This document shows positions 48,754 to 59,479 of a stretch of DNA of 64,000 nucleotides, one piece after another; positions within the stretch are counted from its first letter, which is position 1; each line of letters starts with the position of its first letter. The position numbers and the translations under genes are program-made. The notes beneath the pieces are model-generated. The model worked only from the letters and a program-made list of their open reading frames with translations. It made no database searches and had not been told where the DNA came from. Origin of the DNA: Sesamum alatum (taxonomy: Eukaryota > Streptophyta > Magnoliopsida > Lamiales > Pedaliaceae); the NCBI GenBank assembly GCA_034509735.1, contig JACGWO010000011.1, positions 15,099,866-15,163,865 of the forward strand, written 5' to 3'.

Positions 48754-51595
48754 TTGGTAGGTTGTAACATGGTTTTATTTCAGAGACGAGTCTTTTTCTC
48801 CGGTCAACAAAGCTTGATTTATTCTGACGACGAAGGGTCAATCTGTGGAGAAAGGAACGATATTGCCGACTTACGCACCTCTCATCGGTCGATATGCGAA
48901 GCAATGGTCGAGGTTGACGACTCCACTTCACACGGAACAATGGTCTCGAAAAGTTTCATTGAGCAAGACTTCCAAGGTGTGGTCCCTACAAGCGACTCAT
49001 CACCGTTGTTCTGACGAACCAAGCTCTCTACCGACGTTGGCCGCTGCATCATTGAAGGGAAAGCCAAGTGTGGGCGACAACGTTGCCGGCGAGTTCCGCT
49101 TCATCAAAGGGTTTGGGAGTGACGGAAGATGTACTCAGTCGGTACAAGACAGCTAGTTGCGGCCCAAGTAATATGATGCCGTATACGCCTCACTATTTAT
49201 CTATGACCGCAATTCCGACATCAATCAAGGCATTTGCGAAGCATGGTGCCCATCTACCACCAACACTCTTCTGACGTCCTTTGGAGAATTGTCTATTTCG
49301 TTGTGGGACGTGCACACCCTTTCCGGACTTCCTATGCGGGACTTCTTTATGAGAAGTTGTTCCAAGTGCCAAGGAGCTTAACAGGGTTGACGAGACAGGA
49401 CGGAGACTTGTGCCTCGTTCTTGCAAGTTCCTACTTCACGCCTACCATTTTGCTTCAAAAGAGTAATAACGATGGCCAACCCTCTCAAGTTCCTATCGAC
49501 AAATGGGTCAAGTTTTGGCTTAGAAAGGGCGACGAAATACTGCGAGCCTCCTCCACGTAAAGAGAAGAAGGACGTCCGCCCTAAGTCAACTCATAACCCC
49601 TCCGGGACCGTTGGGGTACATCGCAAGTGGTCCACGGCGGACGAGGCATTGTTCTCGAGGCTTGGTATTGAAGGGAGTTCAAAGGAAGAGACATTCTTGG
49701 CGGCGTACTTGGCGTGTTGGCTTTGTACTTTTGTCCTTCCCACTCAAGATGTTGGTTCAATACGCCCAAGTGTTTTCAAGGTGGCAAGTGCTATGGCAGC
49801 CGGTCGAAGGATTGGTCTTGCAGTTCCTGTCTTGGCTAGTATTTACAGAGGTTTGAATAAGATTTCCGGCTCCCCAAGGCCAACTCGCGTACATTCTCCA
49901 TTTCCGATTCATTTTGTTTATAGTTGGATAGCTTATTATTTCAAGACTCACTATCAACTTGTGCAAAGCGTTCGTGGGCCCAAGATGACGCTCTTTTCAA
50001 GCGAAGGAGGCGCAAAGTACTACGATCCGGAAGAGGCGAGAAAGCGGCTACACAGAGGCGATTTTATTTCTTGGACTTGCAACATGATTGTGAGGGACAA
50101 AGATTTTTTATTCACAGACGACGGGCATGCCAAAGAATATGAAGAAATCTATTTCATGGTCGTCCGTTCGAACTACCTTCCTTTGCGGCAAGGCGATCAT
50201 TTCGTTGTTGAGCCCTATAGCCCTAATCGATTTAGTCGTCAATTTGGTTTCTTCCAAGAAGTGCCGGGGATTCTTTCGCAAGATGTTCGCGAAGCTTCTT
50301 TAGAGGGTGGAATCCGTTATTGGCGCATGTGCATTCTGTCCAAGACTATGGAAAAGGTGTTGTTCCCTCCGATGCCCCCAAATATGAAGAAGTTCTCCTC
50401 CGAGGTGTACAAAAGGTGGTGGCTCGGAGTTCGCGGTGGCTACTTCGAAGAAAACATGACGAAGTTACTTGCTTTAGGGCCCAAGTCAAGCTTCTCCAAA
50501 AGGCAAGCAGTGCGGTGAAAGAGTCGCCCCAAGATCAACCTCGTGAGCCGGCTATTTCCTCTCTCCAATGCGAAATTCTCAATAGTTGAACCCTGTTTGA
50601 AGTAGATAAGAGCGAGTGCTCCTCGTTCCTTGGAAGTAAGTGGGAGTAGCAACCCTGATTGTCATTGGAAGAGGCCGAAGAGGGACTCGAAACCAATAAA
50701 CATCGACGTTGCTGATGAAGGCTCAAGTCATGGACATCGATGTTGAACTTTGTCAAGGAGGTTATTTTTTTCTTTATTCCTCTCTTCTTCCTTTTTCTTT
50801 GTTTTTGGTGATAAAATTCTCTCTTGTTTCTAACTTTAGTTGATGCATCATCGTAGCTCAAAGCTGAGGTCTTAGCCGTTGAAGACGATGAAACTTCTCA
50901 GACAGTGAAGCGTCGACTTTATTGCTACGACTTGTCCCTTGGAATGGGGCTTAAGAGGAAACAACCCTCCTGCCCAGCCGCTGTGTTGGTATTTGAAGGC
51001 GAGAGGTTCTTTCTTAATCATCAAAAGGAGTTCCTTCAGAAGCTGTGGAGTGATCTTCTCGTGAAGATATCAAACACCCCAATTGATTTCATCTCATCAA
51101 TCGAAGACGACGTTTACTTCGTTTTTGAGTCTATGAAGAGTTTTCAGAATTTTAATATCTCAAACGTGGAAGAATCAATGACTGCATTGTTCGCCAAGGC
51201 TGCTGCTTATGATGAGGCGAGGTCGTCGTCTTCTGAAAAGTTATCCAAAGATCTTTTCGGCCGGAAGTTGAAGGAAGCCAACGATCATCTTCAAGAGGCC
51301 CGTGCTAAAGAAAGTAGGGGAGCTTCCAAGGTCCAATCTACTACGGACGAGTTGAAGCGTGTTGAGAAGGAGCTTTCCGGATTTGAAAGACGCAAGAAGA
51401 ACCTGTGTGCCACTCTGAAGGAAGAAAATCAGCTTTTCCATAGTGCCCAAATTGAGTTCGTGAAATTGTGGAGGAAATTGCAGCGCTGAGAATACTACCC
51501 CCCTCAACGATGAAGTAGTTGCGAGTTTGGAGGCTTCAAGGACACACTGGAAGCCCTCAAGGAAGGGTTGAAGGAGTTGCATCCCTTTGCTTGAG
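48754..51595 (+). pseudogene. Plant mobile domain (PMD) protein with coiled-coil tail, antisense in the retroelement
   Basis: The plus strand holds a plant mobile domain gene split by frameshifts. The domain opening, SFGELSISLWDVHTLSGLP, is at 49278-49335. The frame then changes twice (DETGRRLVPRSCKFLLHAYH; then DKWVKFWLRK). The main open frame, 49421-50518, carries KKEETFLAAYLACWL-like (here SKEETFLAAYLACWLC), LPTQDVGSIRPSVFKVA, HFVYSWIAYYFKTHY and later FGFFQEVPG blocks. A likely intron ends before 50870. 50905-51489 encodes a Lys/Glu-rich coiled coil that continues, after a shift, to about 51595. PMD proteins in plants include MAIN/MAIL1, and many are transposon-encoded; the biochemical role of the domain is unsettled. 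The nearly open 1.1-kb frame suggests fairly recent function or mild assembly error. Confidence 0.8.
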
Positions 51596-52215
51596 ATTAG
51601 CTTAGGGCCTTTTATGTTATCGCATTTGATTTCTCTTTTCTTTGTCCCATGTCAATGAACTCTAATGGTTCCTTAGATTACGTAATAGAAGCTTTTTTTT
51701 TTTTCCTTTCTATCTTGCAATCTTTGAGCACGTTTAAGTACTTCCACTCTTGACGACTTATAAGAGGAATAAAACTCATTAATTGTTATGACTGAACTTA
51801 GAATATCTAAGCTGCCTACATACCTTATCAAGAGGATCAAGTCAATTCGTAGTTAGGTACAGAATATTGTTTGGAGAGGGGAGGGCCGTTCACAGTTTAT
51901 ACTCATGCGGGCCAGGAGTTTTTTTTTTTTTACTTGTTTTTGATTTTTTTTGTTTTTTCCTTTTTTGTTCTTTTTTTGTTTTGTTTTTTTTTTTTTTTTC
52001 AGGCGTAATACCGCTTCAAGAACTTTCATTTATCGAGCCTATCTTCAAGCATCTTCGGCATCCTCTCCTTCAACTTCATCATTTTCAGCTAAGGTGATGT
52101 GATGAACTTTGGTAATGTCTTCTCCAACACTGTTGTTAACATAATTGGATGATGCTATGCTTTCTTGTCATCATCGTCATCAAGCTGAACTTGTGTGAAG
52201 ACCATTGTTCTTGTT
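51596..52215. other. Junction between PMD gene and gag-protease gene
   Basis: Long T-rich tracts (51905-52000), probably the convergent 3' ends of the two opposite-strand genes. No other frame was recognised. Confidence 0.5.
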
Positions 52216-55174
52216 TTAACTTTCAAGACTCTGCCACATGATATGTCTAGAGTTTGTGTGGCGTCTCATTCTGGAAGGAATCGAACTTCTAAGTTTCTGT
52301 GAGGATGTGATGTTTTTCTTAGATTGTGCAACCACATTGGACATGGTTTTCTTTTGGTACATCATTCTTTTCCGTGGACCAAGCCTATCAAAGATAGATT
52401 GATTGTTGGTCTTTCCATGCATCATTCTTTTACGTGTGCCGAGTCTATTGAAGACAGACTCTCGTGGATTTTCTTTCCCTTGGTCATCTTCTGTTGAAGA
52501 GAGACTTTCGCTGACATGGTTACTGTTGGCCCTTTTCATGGCGATGCGGATAGGCTTAGGAGGGATAAAGCCAAGACCTACACGTGAATCTGGGACTGCG
52601 TGCCCTTTTTCCTTTAACATTATTTGGGTGGCGTTGAGTCCATGGAGGCTCTTGTTGGTGGCTTCGGAGGAAGATTTCCAAGGGCTAATCTTTCTTGTGG
52701 ATTATACCCGGCTTTAACTAACAGTTTGAAGGCCTTAGATCATACCTTCTCCATCTATAGCCAACGCTTCATGTCCCTCTTCTTCCTTTTGGGTTGAGGA
52801 CACAAATCCTTTGAGTGGCGGTTTCGATGGTTGCTTCGCGTTGATTTGAGTCAATGGTAAAGTCAGACACTTTGAACATCCGGCCTCGACAACGGGCTGC
52901 TCACTTCTCCTCATGCTTCGATCTTCATGTGACTTTGGTTTCTCTGAGGGTGAAATCTCTTTTCCTCATTTGGCAGTTTCAACGTAATACTTGGCATCGG
53001 CGAAGTGCGACTCAGCTTCGGTGAAAGGCTTGGTATCACTGAGTACCCTTTTCACTACGCCATTGCGGCAGTATTTGAAGCATTGATGCCATGTTGAAGG
53101 GACTACAGAATTTTCGTGCAACCAAGGGTGGCCAAGAAGCATGTTGTAAGAAGTCTTGGCGTCTATAACGTGGAATAGTGCAGTTGATGCCATATCGTCC
53201 ATCAACAATTCCATCCTTATAATGCCGACAGCCCTTTGTCCTCCTTGGTTGAAGCCTTGAATCATGAGGCGGCTGTTTGCAAGCTCGTCCATCGGGATCC
53301 CCAAGTCTCTCAAGGTTCGTAGGGGTAAGATATTGACTGCAGAGCCTCCATCGATCAATATTCTATTCACCTTTTGTTCATGTGCATATCCAGCGACGAA
53401 CAAGGGGCGGTTATGAGGCTTTGACCCAAGAAGCAAAACTTCGTCGGTGAAGGTAATGGTGGACATGCATTCGTCACTATCAGAGGAATCTTCTTTTTCA
53501 GACAGAGCGTCCTCTTTGATCGTAGTAGGATTCTCGTGTGTGGTATTGTAGGAGGCTTCACTGTCGAAAGACCCACACTTGACCAAGGTCACATTTGTTG
53601 CTGCGGTATCTTCTTCAAGAGAGATCTTACTTTGGCGGGCTAACTGCATAAGTTTGTCTTTCAACACAAAGCAGTCTTGTATTGAATGCCCAACTAAGCG
53701 ATGATATTTGCAGTACTTTGGGTCATCCGTTCGTTCGGCTTCTTCAGGTCGCTTTGCTTCGGGTAATTCGATAAGGTTAGCCTCCAACAAGTCATCAAAT
53801 ATGCCGGGAACATCAGAATCAAGAAAAGGATATTGCTTTGCTTGTATTTCCTTTAAGGTTAATTTTCTTTGTGGTCTCTCGTAAGGAGCATTATTCTTTA
53901 GGATGCTACCATTGTTTGCCTTGCTTCGGAGCTTGAAGGGTGCCACATTTACTGCCATGGATTCCTTGTTTGGAGCTTCCAAATAAGGCTTGCCCCCTTT
54001 CTTGCCTTCTTGTCTTTCCTTGTTCTGCGGGGTTCTTGAACGGGCGGCCCTTCCGCTCCACTCGCTGCCATACTTAACTCCATGTCATGTGCTCGAGTGG
54101 CTAAGTGTTCGAATGATCTTGGCAGGATCCCTTGGAGAATGTAGCGAAGGCCCCAATGCATCCCTTGAATGCACATCTCAATGGCGGAAGCTTCAGATAA
54201 TCGATCTTTGCAGTTGAGGCTTAGATTCCTCCATCTATTGATATAATCGATAACTGGCTCATCCTTCCACTGCCGGGAATTTGTAAGCTCAATCATGCTG
54301 ATGGTATGCCTAGTGCTATAGAATCGATTGAGAAACTCTTGCTCTAGCTGTTCCCATCCATCAATCGAACCGGCTTCCAAATCACTATACCAATCAAATG
54401 CGTTACCTTTCAATGATCGGACGAACTGTTTGACTAGATGACGCCATATGTTCCAGCATTGTTGCACGTTTCGAAGAAGTGGGCGACGTGCTGCTTAGGA
54501 TTGCCTTAGCCGTCGAATTGTTGGAACTTCGGTGGTTGGTAGCCCATCGGCATCTTCAAGCTGTCAATTCTTGGAGTGTAGGGCTTGGAGTAGGTAAAGG
54601 ATGACCTTGAGCTTCCATCAATCTTGCTCTTGATGGTCCCTTCAATGAATTCTTTCAATTGGTCCACAGGGATCAATCCATTGGACGAGACTTGAAGCCC
54701 TTTTGCAGGTTCATCTTTCTCGGTGTAATTCTCCTTTGTGGATATTTCTACTTCATCGTGAGCCTCAATTTGCTTTCCTCGAGTATGGCTTGTCTCAACG
54801 TTGTCTGGCTTGTTGATCAACCTAGCGATTTGGGCGTCTTGCTCTTGGACATGCTTGGTAAGTCCTTCAATAGATCTTGTCAAGCTTGCGATTTGCTCTT
54901 CTAAGGTTGTGGCATTCGTCACCATAACTGGGGCCACATTCGTTGTGAAGGAGTAGCTACACTCGGAGTGAGAAGAGGACGGGGGAGATTTATCTTCATC
55001 ATCTTCGCTTGCGTGGTTAGGCACGGATATGTCCTTCTGAGCAGACTCAATTGGAGGAGTCATCTGGGAAGATTCCTTGAGTTTCTTCGACATGCTCCTC
55101 GTAGTAACACCGAGACTCTTGGTACTTGAACTTGAAGACTTCAATGTGGCGAGTTTGGCATTCACCGTCTTCAT
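52216..55174 (-). pseudogene. Gag-protease polyprotein of the LTR element
   Basis: Minus strand, in order. First, an N-terminal region with a coiled coil, EEQIASLTRSIEGLTKHVQE, ending QPPKFQQFDG (55174-54506). A single stop and one shift precede a retrotransposon Gag domain (54467-53949) with [16 protein letters not shown] and [14 protein letters not shown] linker frame (53982-52966) carries the zinc-knuckle-like [14 protein letters not shown] and a retropepsin with catalytic [12 protein letters not shown] (near 53330). After more breaks, 52620-52216 holds a repeated VFNRLGTRKR / IFDRLGPRKR motif seen in related plant polyproteins. There is no RT, RNase H or integrase. The few disabling changes are mostly single stops or shifts. 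The Gag and protease type is Ty3/gypsy. Confidence 0.85.
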
Positions 55175-55242
55175 AACTTTTCCTTGAGTGTCTATTGAAA
55201 TACTTCAGACTTTGTTAAAGGGAAGAGATGAGAGGTAGAGAT

Positions 55243-55260
55243 GTCCCACCGGGCGTGCCA
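55243..55260 (-). promoter_or_regulatory. Primer-binding site of the LTR element
   Basis: The minus strand reads TGGCACGCCCGGTGGGAC five bases inside the LTR end. This is the form seen in many plant Ty3/gypsy elements; the tRNA it matches was not determined. Confidence 0.6.
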
Positions 55261-55265
55261 AAATT

Positions 55266-56196
55266 TGTAAATAAATTTTCGTGTTCCTGAATTTAACGAA
55301 ACAAGAAAATATTACAAATGAATTTCTTGAATTAAATTGAATATTTTGTGGGTACGAAATCTCTACTTGAAACCTCTGATTCTTCTCTTCAAGAACGTGA
55401 TCTTTGACTTTGGCAACTTCGGAGGTGAAACTGTGACGTTTGATCTCCTTTGACGTTGACTTTGCCTTTGAATAACGTTAATTCAGGGGTCGTTGACTTG
55501 TTCCCGGATCAAACGCTATAAACTTGACAATTCTTGACTTGAATTTGGGATGTTCTTGGTGGATTTGAGACTTTGATCTTCCGCCAAGGTGGACTTCGGT
55601 CTTGATAACGTTAATTCGCCGGTCTTCGGACTTCTTGTCGAATCAAACGCTGACTTTGGGCGATTTCCGCGACGAACGCCTTGAATCTTGCCTAGAACGC
55701 CGTGGATCTTCCTTGATTTGTGCTTGAGAGGATTTCGGGACTTATTGAATGCTCTATTGCTTGTATGTGTGTGTGTTTTGAATGAGTTCTCATGACCCCT
55801 TTATATAGTTGTCAAAGAGGTAGAGTTGTAGTGAACTTGAACACTTATTTTGTATTATCCCTTTATTTTAATTTAAAGAGATAAATACATTAAATATTTG
55901 GGAAGACATGATTGGTCAATTTCAATATTATCTCTTTAATTTTTTTATTTTTTTTCAAAGAGATAATATAAGAAATATTTGTCTTGATTTGATTGGTCGA
56001 AACACCTCGATTTGACACGTGTTGACCGTTAATTTTGACGAAATATATTTTAAAATATCAATTAATTTAACTATTTATATTTAGAATTAATTTAGTAAAT
56101 TCCAAAATATAAATAGAAAAATAGAATATAATTGATAAATAATATATATTTTCCATTTTTCGTCATTTGATTGGGCGCAAAAATAATTTGTCTACA
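55266..56196 (-). repeat. Right LTR (5' LTR in element orientation)
   Basis: 931 bp, starting TGTAAATAAATTTTCG and ending AATTTGTCTACA, collinear with the left LTR apart from scattered substitutions and 1-2 bp indels. Confidence 0.92.
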
Positions 56197-56201
56197 GTTG
56201 T

Positions 56202-56666
56202 TTCTGGCCGGGGTTGTCATGCGTTGATTGTATTTATATTTTTTACTTTAATGAAATTTATCATTAAACCAAATAAATATGTTATTATAATATTCTAAAC
56301 TTTACACCAATAATATAAATGAATGATTCATAAATCACCGCCACAGTAATTTAAATTTATGATTTGAAAAAAAAAAAATTGTTTAGTAATTTGACTATAA
56401 AATGTTTAATTATTTTATAATAATAAATTTAAAATCTTTTTATTAAATAATGTCATGTAATATTATATATTCTTTACTTTGTAAAGAAGAAATTATTTTG
56501 TAAAATTTTAATTAATTTAATTTTTAAAAGTAATTACTTTTATTTTTCCAAGCAAAGAATTGCTAATGAAAAGTTAGAAACACTAATTATAAAATGCGAA
56601 TAATGAAAAGACAAAGAACAAAACATATATAACATTAACATATGCTTTAAATCTGACAATATTTCT
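56202..56666. other. AT-rich intergenic, no gene seen
   Basis: Continues the host sequence interrupted at 46264. No supported feature. Confidence 0.5.
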
Positions 56667-56946
56667 AGGTGAAAAATACAAGCAACCCTCTTGTGATATT
56701 GCAAATAAGCAAATTACCCCTTATAAAAAATAAAAATAATAATTTACCTCCCTGTGTTTTTTATAATGAATCAATTTACCCCCCTTTATTTTTTAAAATG
56801 GAGCAATTAACCCCCCCCCCCCCCCCCTGTCTAGGGGGTAAATTACTCTATTTTAAAGAATATAGGGAGGTAAATTGCTAAATTTTTTTTATAGGAGGAT
56901 AATTGTTCATTTACAATATACAGGGAGATAAATTACATTAAACCCT
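56667..56946. mobile_element. Foldback MITE, copy 2 of 3
   Basis: Same family as 19180-19421 and 62823-63101: 'gatattgcaaataagcaaat', 'gaatcaattta' and 'aaaatggagcaatt', then the complementary half 'taaattactctattttaaag' and 'gataaattacattaaaccc'. A run of 17 C residues at the centre (about 56810-56826) is expanded compared with the other copies. Confidence 0.7.
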
Positions 56947-57049
56947 ATTTCAAAGTATACTTTTGCATATCTAAATAAAAAAATGAAAAAACTCCATCAA
57001 CTGTGAGATGTAATCAATATTGTTGGGAAGATTCATTACACTAAAACAA

Positions 57050-57451
57050 TCCAAACCTTCGGAAGCTCTTCCTGATATCTCAAATCTAATGGCGGAGGCT
57101 GCGACACAACAATCGCCATAAATTCCATATTTTGGAACTGTCCAAGGCTTGGGGCCCTTGGCAGTATTCCCGAACTCGGGGGCCTTGGCACCCCCGCTTG
57201 GTTTTCTTGGGCGAAACCTTATTTATACGTTGATCATCAAGAATGAAAGTTGATTTTTCCCTATAAAATAATACCATAAAGACTGTGCAATGACCTTGCT
57301 CATGGAGTTTGTAAATGGACATTTGGCTCAAATTGGGATGAACCAATCCCCCACCTATGTTCCCATGTGATGTATTTTGTGACAAGGGGCCTAAATCCCT
57401 TAAATTTCTTTTACCTTGATTAATGAAGTGCTATTAAATTAAAAAAAAAAA
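57050..57451 (+). mobile_element. Internally deleted LINE copy with A-tail
   Basis: The start reads like the opening of an L1 endonuclease (FWNCPRLGALG, near 57130). About 130 bp later a frame resembling the end of the LINE RNase H region follows (CNDLAHGVCKW and WDEPIPHL, near 57280). It ends in a 12-A tail (57440-57451). Roughly 4-5 kb of a full LINE is missing. No clear target duplication. Confidence 0.5.
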
Positions 57452-57756
57452 CCATAATTAAAAGCAATTTTTCTTCTACTGTTATTTTACCTTTTACGAC
57501 CCCCCACCTTGTCATGTTGTGGAGTTTTTTCGGCTAAATTGCCAACATGAAAAGGCACCATCTTTTAAAATATCAATTATTTATTTATTTTAAATGGTTC
57601 ATGTCATCTTTTAACCACTAATACACTGTCATATTTATTCTTTATTTTCACTTAGTTATTGACTTGATCCACTTTTAATCATATATTAATTTTTTATTTT
57701 TTATTTTTTTAAAAATCTGTATCATATCTATATAATTATATACACGCAAGTACTAC

Positions 57757-58166
57757 GGGCATGTTTGCTACCCATGATTATACTTAATTTATAGCCCAAT
57801 CACTCCCAAATCTATGTTTACTTGAAAAAGTATAGGCCCTTGATTTGAATCAAGGGCTCGTTATAATACATGATAAATCCATGATTTGTCAAGATATGGT
57901 ATTCAAATCATCCGAAAATTAGGTCAAATTATAATTTGTGCATTGGTCCGTATAGACCTTCTATTGAGTATTATATTTACTTTAATATCCTCAAGTGTAG
58001 AAAAAATTACACTTTTTTCCCTAGTATTGGTTTATATTAGCCTACAATCCTACAACATATCATAGTAAGTAAACAAAATATTATATTAACTCACAACCAT
58101 TTATCCCAAACAATATCATTCATTAATCTATCACATCATAATCACATCCAACGTGTGAACATGCCC
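57757..58166. mobile_element. Tourist-like (PIF/Harbinger) MITE, first of a tandem pair
   Basis: 410 bp, starting GGGCATGTTTGCTA and ending 'gtgtgaacatgccc'. Flanked by TAC on both sides (57754-57756, 58167-58169). Non-coding. About 90% similar by eye to the adjacent copy. Confidence 0.75.
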
Positions 58167-58169
58167 TAC

Positions 58170-58588
58170 GGAAATGTTTACTATCCATGATTAGGCTTAA
58201 TTTATAACCCAATCACTCCCAAACCTATATTTACTTGAAAAAGTATGGGCCCTTAATTTCAATCAAGGGTCCGTTATAATGAATGATAAATCCATTATTT
58301 GAATATCACCTCTTGAGGTGGTATTCAAATCATCCAAAAATTGGGCCAAATTATAATTTGTGCATTGGTCCATATACCCCTTCTATTGAGTATTATATTT
58401 ACTTTAATATCCTCAAGTGTAGAAAAAATTACAATTTTCCCCTAGAGTCGGTTTATATTAGCCTACAATCCTACAACATATCATAGTAAGTAAATAAAAT
58501 ATTATATTAATTTACAATCATTTATCTCAAACAATATTGTTCATTAATCCATCACATCATAATCACATCCAAAATCGTAAACATGTCC
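58170..58588. mobile_element. Tourist-like MITE, second of a tandem pair
   Basis: 419 bp, starting GGAAATGTTTACTA and ending 'cgtaaacatgtcc'. It shares the middle TAC with the first copy and is followed by TAC (58589-58591). Same orientation and layout as the first. Confidence 0.75.
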
Positions 58589-59070
58589 TACATGTATTAA
58601 GTGAAATAAGAGATATGTAACAAAAAATCCAATATGCGAAAGTAAAAAATGTCAAAGTCCACAATGTATTTTCAGGCGGGCCGGGCCCAAAAGAGTACTG
58701 ACAGTATGGGCTTCATCTGACTGGAAAGTACTTCCAATGTCCAACAACCGCCATTAACTGCCATAACATACGGATACAGTCAAGTCGTCAACACTAGGAT
58801 AACATCCTAGGAAATACTGTCCCTGGAGGGGGGGGGGCCTCTTGCCCTTCAAGAATCAAAGTACAACCCATACCAGCACAAGGTACTCTCCATAGTCTCT
58901 GCTGCAAGAAGGGGAAAAAAAAAAAAAGTTAATGTTTCATCAATTATCGACATAATGATGCAAAAATAACTTCACATGCAAAGTTCATTTTAGGTCAACA
59001 GAAAAATAAAAGAGCTGCCGTGCCACCACGTGATCCCACAAGACACAAAAAGATGAACAATTCTTGATCT
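58589..59070. promoter_or_regulatory. Distal MYB60 upstream region
   Basis: Contains a G-box/ABRE-type CACGTG at 59027-59032 in the context 'gccaccacgtgatc', and several AAAG (DOF-type) cores near 58987 and 59005-59050. A G10 run lies at 58828-58837. Regulatory use is inferred from position and motif only. Confidence 0.4.
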
Positions 59071-59081
59071 AAGTCTTTTAC

Positions 59082-59273
59082 GCTGATGAGGTCTTATTTA
59101 TTTGGCGAAATTGAGACCTCATGATCCTCGAGGTCATGGGTCGTAGGTTGATGTTGTTTCTATCATAATTTATGTGATATTATTGATATGATTGTTTGTA
59201 AGTATCTCTGTTCGATATTGATAGCCGACAAGATTGAATATAATTACTTTACTTTCAATTCCAAAAAAAAAAA
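59082..59273 (+). mobile_element. SINE in the MYB60 upstream region
   Basis: Ends in an A tail (from about 59263). It is flanked by an 11-bp direct repeat with one mismatch, AAGTCTTTTAC (59071-59081) and AAGTCCTTTAC (59274-59284). It carries a box B-like 'gggtcgtaggttga' at about 59139. No coding. It sits some 110 bp upstream of the TATA box, between the G-box and the core promoter. Confidence 0.7.
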
Positions 59274-59388
59274 AAGTCCTTTACCCTTATGATCTTCCCC
59301 TTGTAGTTGTAGCCATATTGACTTTTTTCTCTATACTTATATACCACCTCTTTTTATTTGAGCTTCTCTCATCACAAGTTCTTGTCAC

Positions 59389-59395
59389 TATATAG
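59389..59395 (+). promoter_or_regulatory. TATA box of the MYB60-like gene
   Basis: TATATAG lies 91 bp upstream of the start codon, in a region otherwise free of such boxes. Transcription would start near 59420, just before the C-rich leader. Confidence 0.6.
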
Positions 59396-59425
59396 AGAGC
59401 TTCATCACACAACTTTCTCCCCTCA

Positions 59426-59462
59426 CCCCCCCCCCCTACCCCCCACCCCATTCCACCCCCCC
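59426..59462 (-). promoter_or_regulatory. Four-tract C/G run: potential G-quadruplex in the 5' leader
   Basis: C tracts of 11, 6, 4 and 7 are separated by 2, 1 and 6 bases, so the template strand matches a canonical G-quadruplex motif. It ends 17 bp before the MYB60 ATG and is within the predicted 5' UTR. Confidence 0.7.
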
Positions 59463-59479
59463 AATCAAGAAAGAAGAAA

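Larger units (their letters stand above)
46265..56196 (-). mobile_element. Complete non-autonomous Ty3/gypsy-like element with antisense PMD gene
   Basis: Two direct LTRs (46265-47197 and 55266-56196) with TG...CA ends are flanked by the perfect 5-bp duplication GTTGT (46260-46264, 56197-56201). Element orientation is minus: the primer-binding site adjoins the right LTR, the polypurine tract adjoins the left LTR, and gag-protease runs right to left. No reverse transcriptase, RNase H or integrase motif was found. The region where pol is expected carries a plus-strand gene for a plant mobile domain protein with coiled coil. The LTRs differ at several positions per hundred bases in their first part, so insertion is not very recent. 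Confidence 0.92.
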
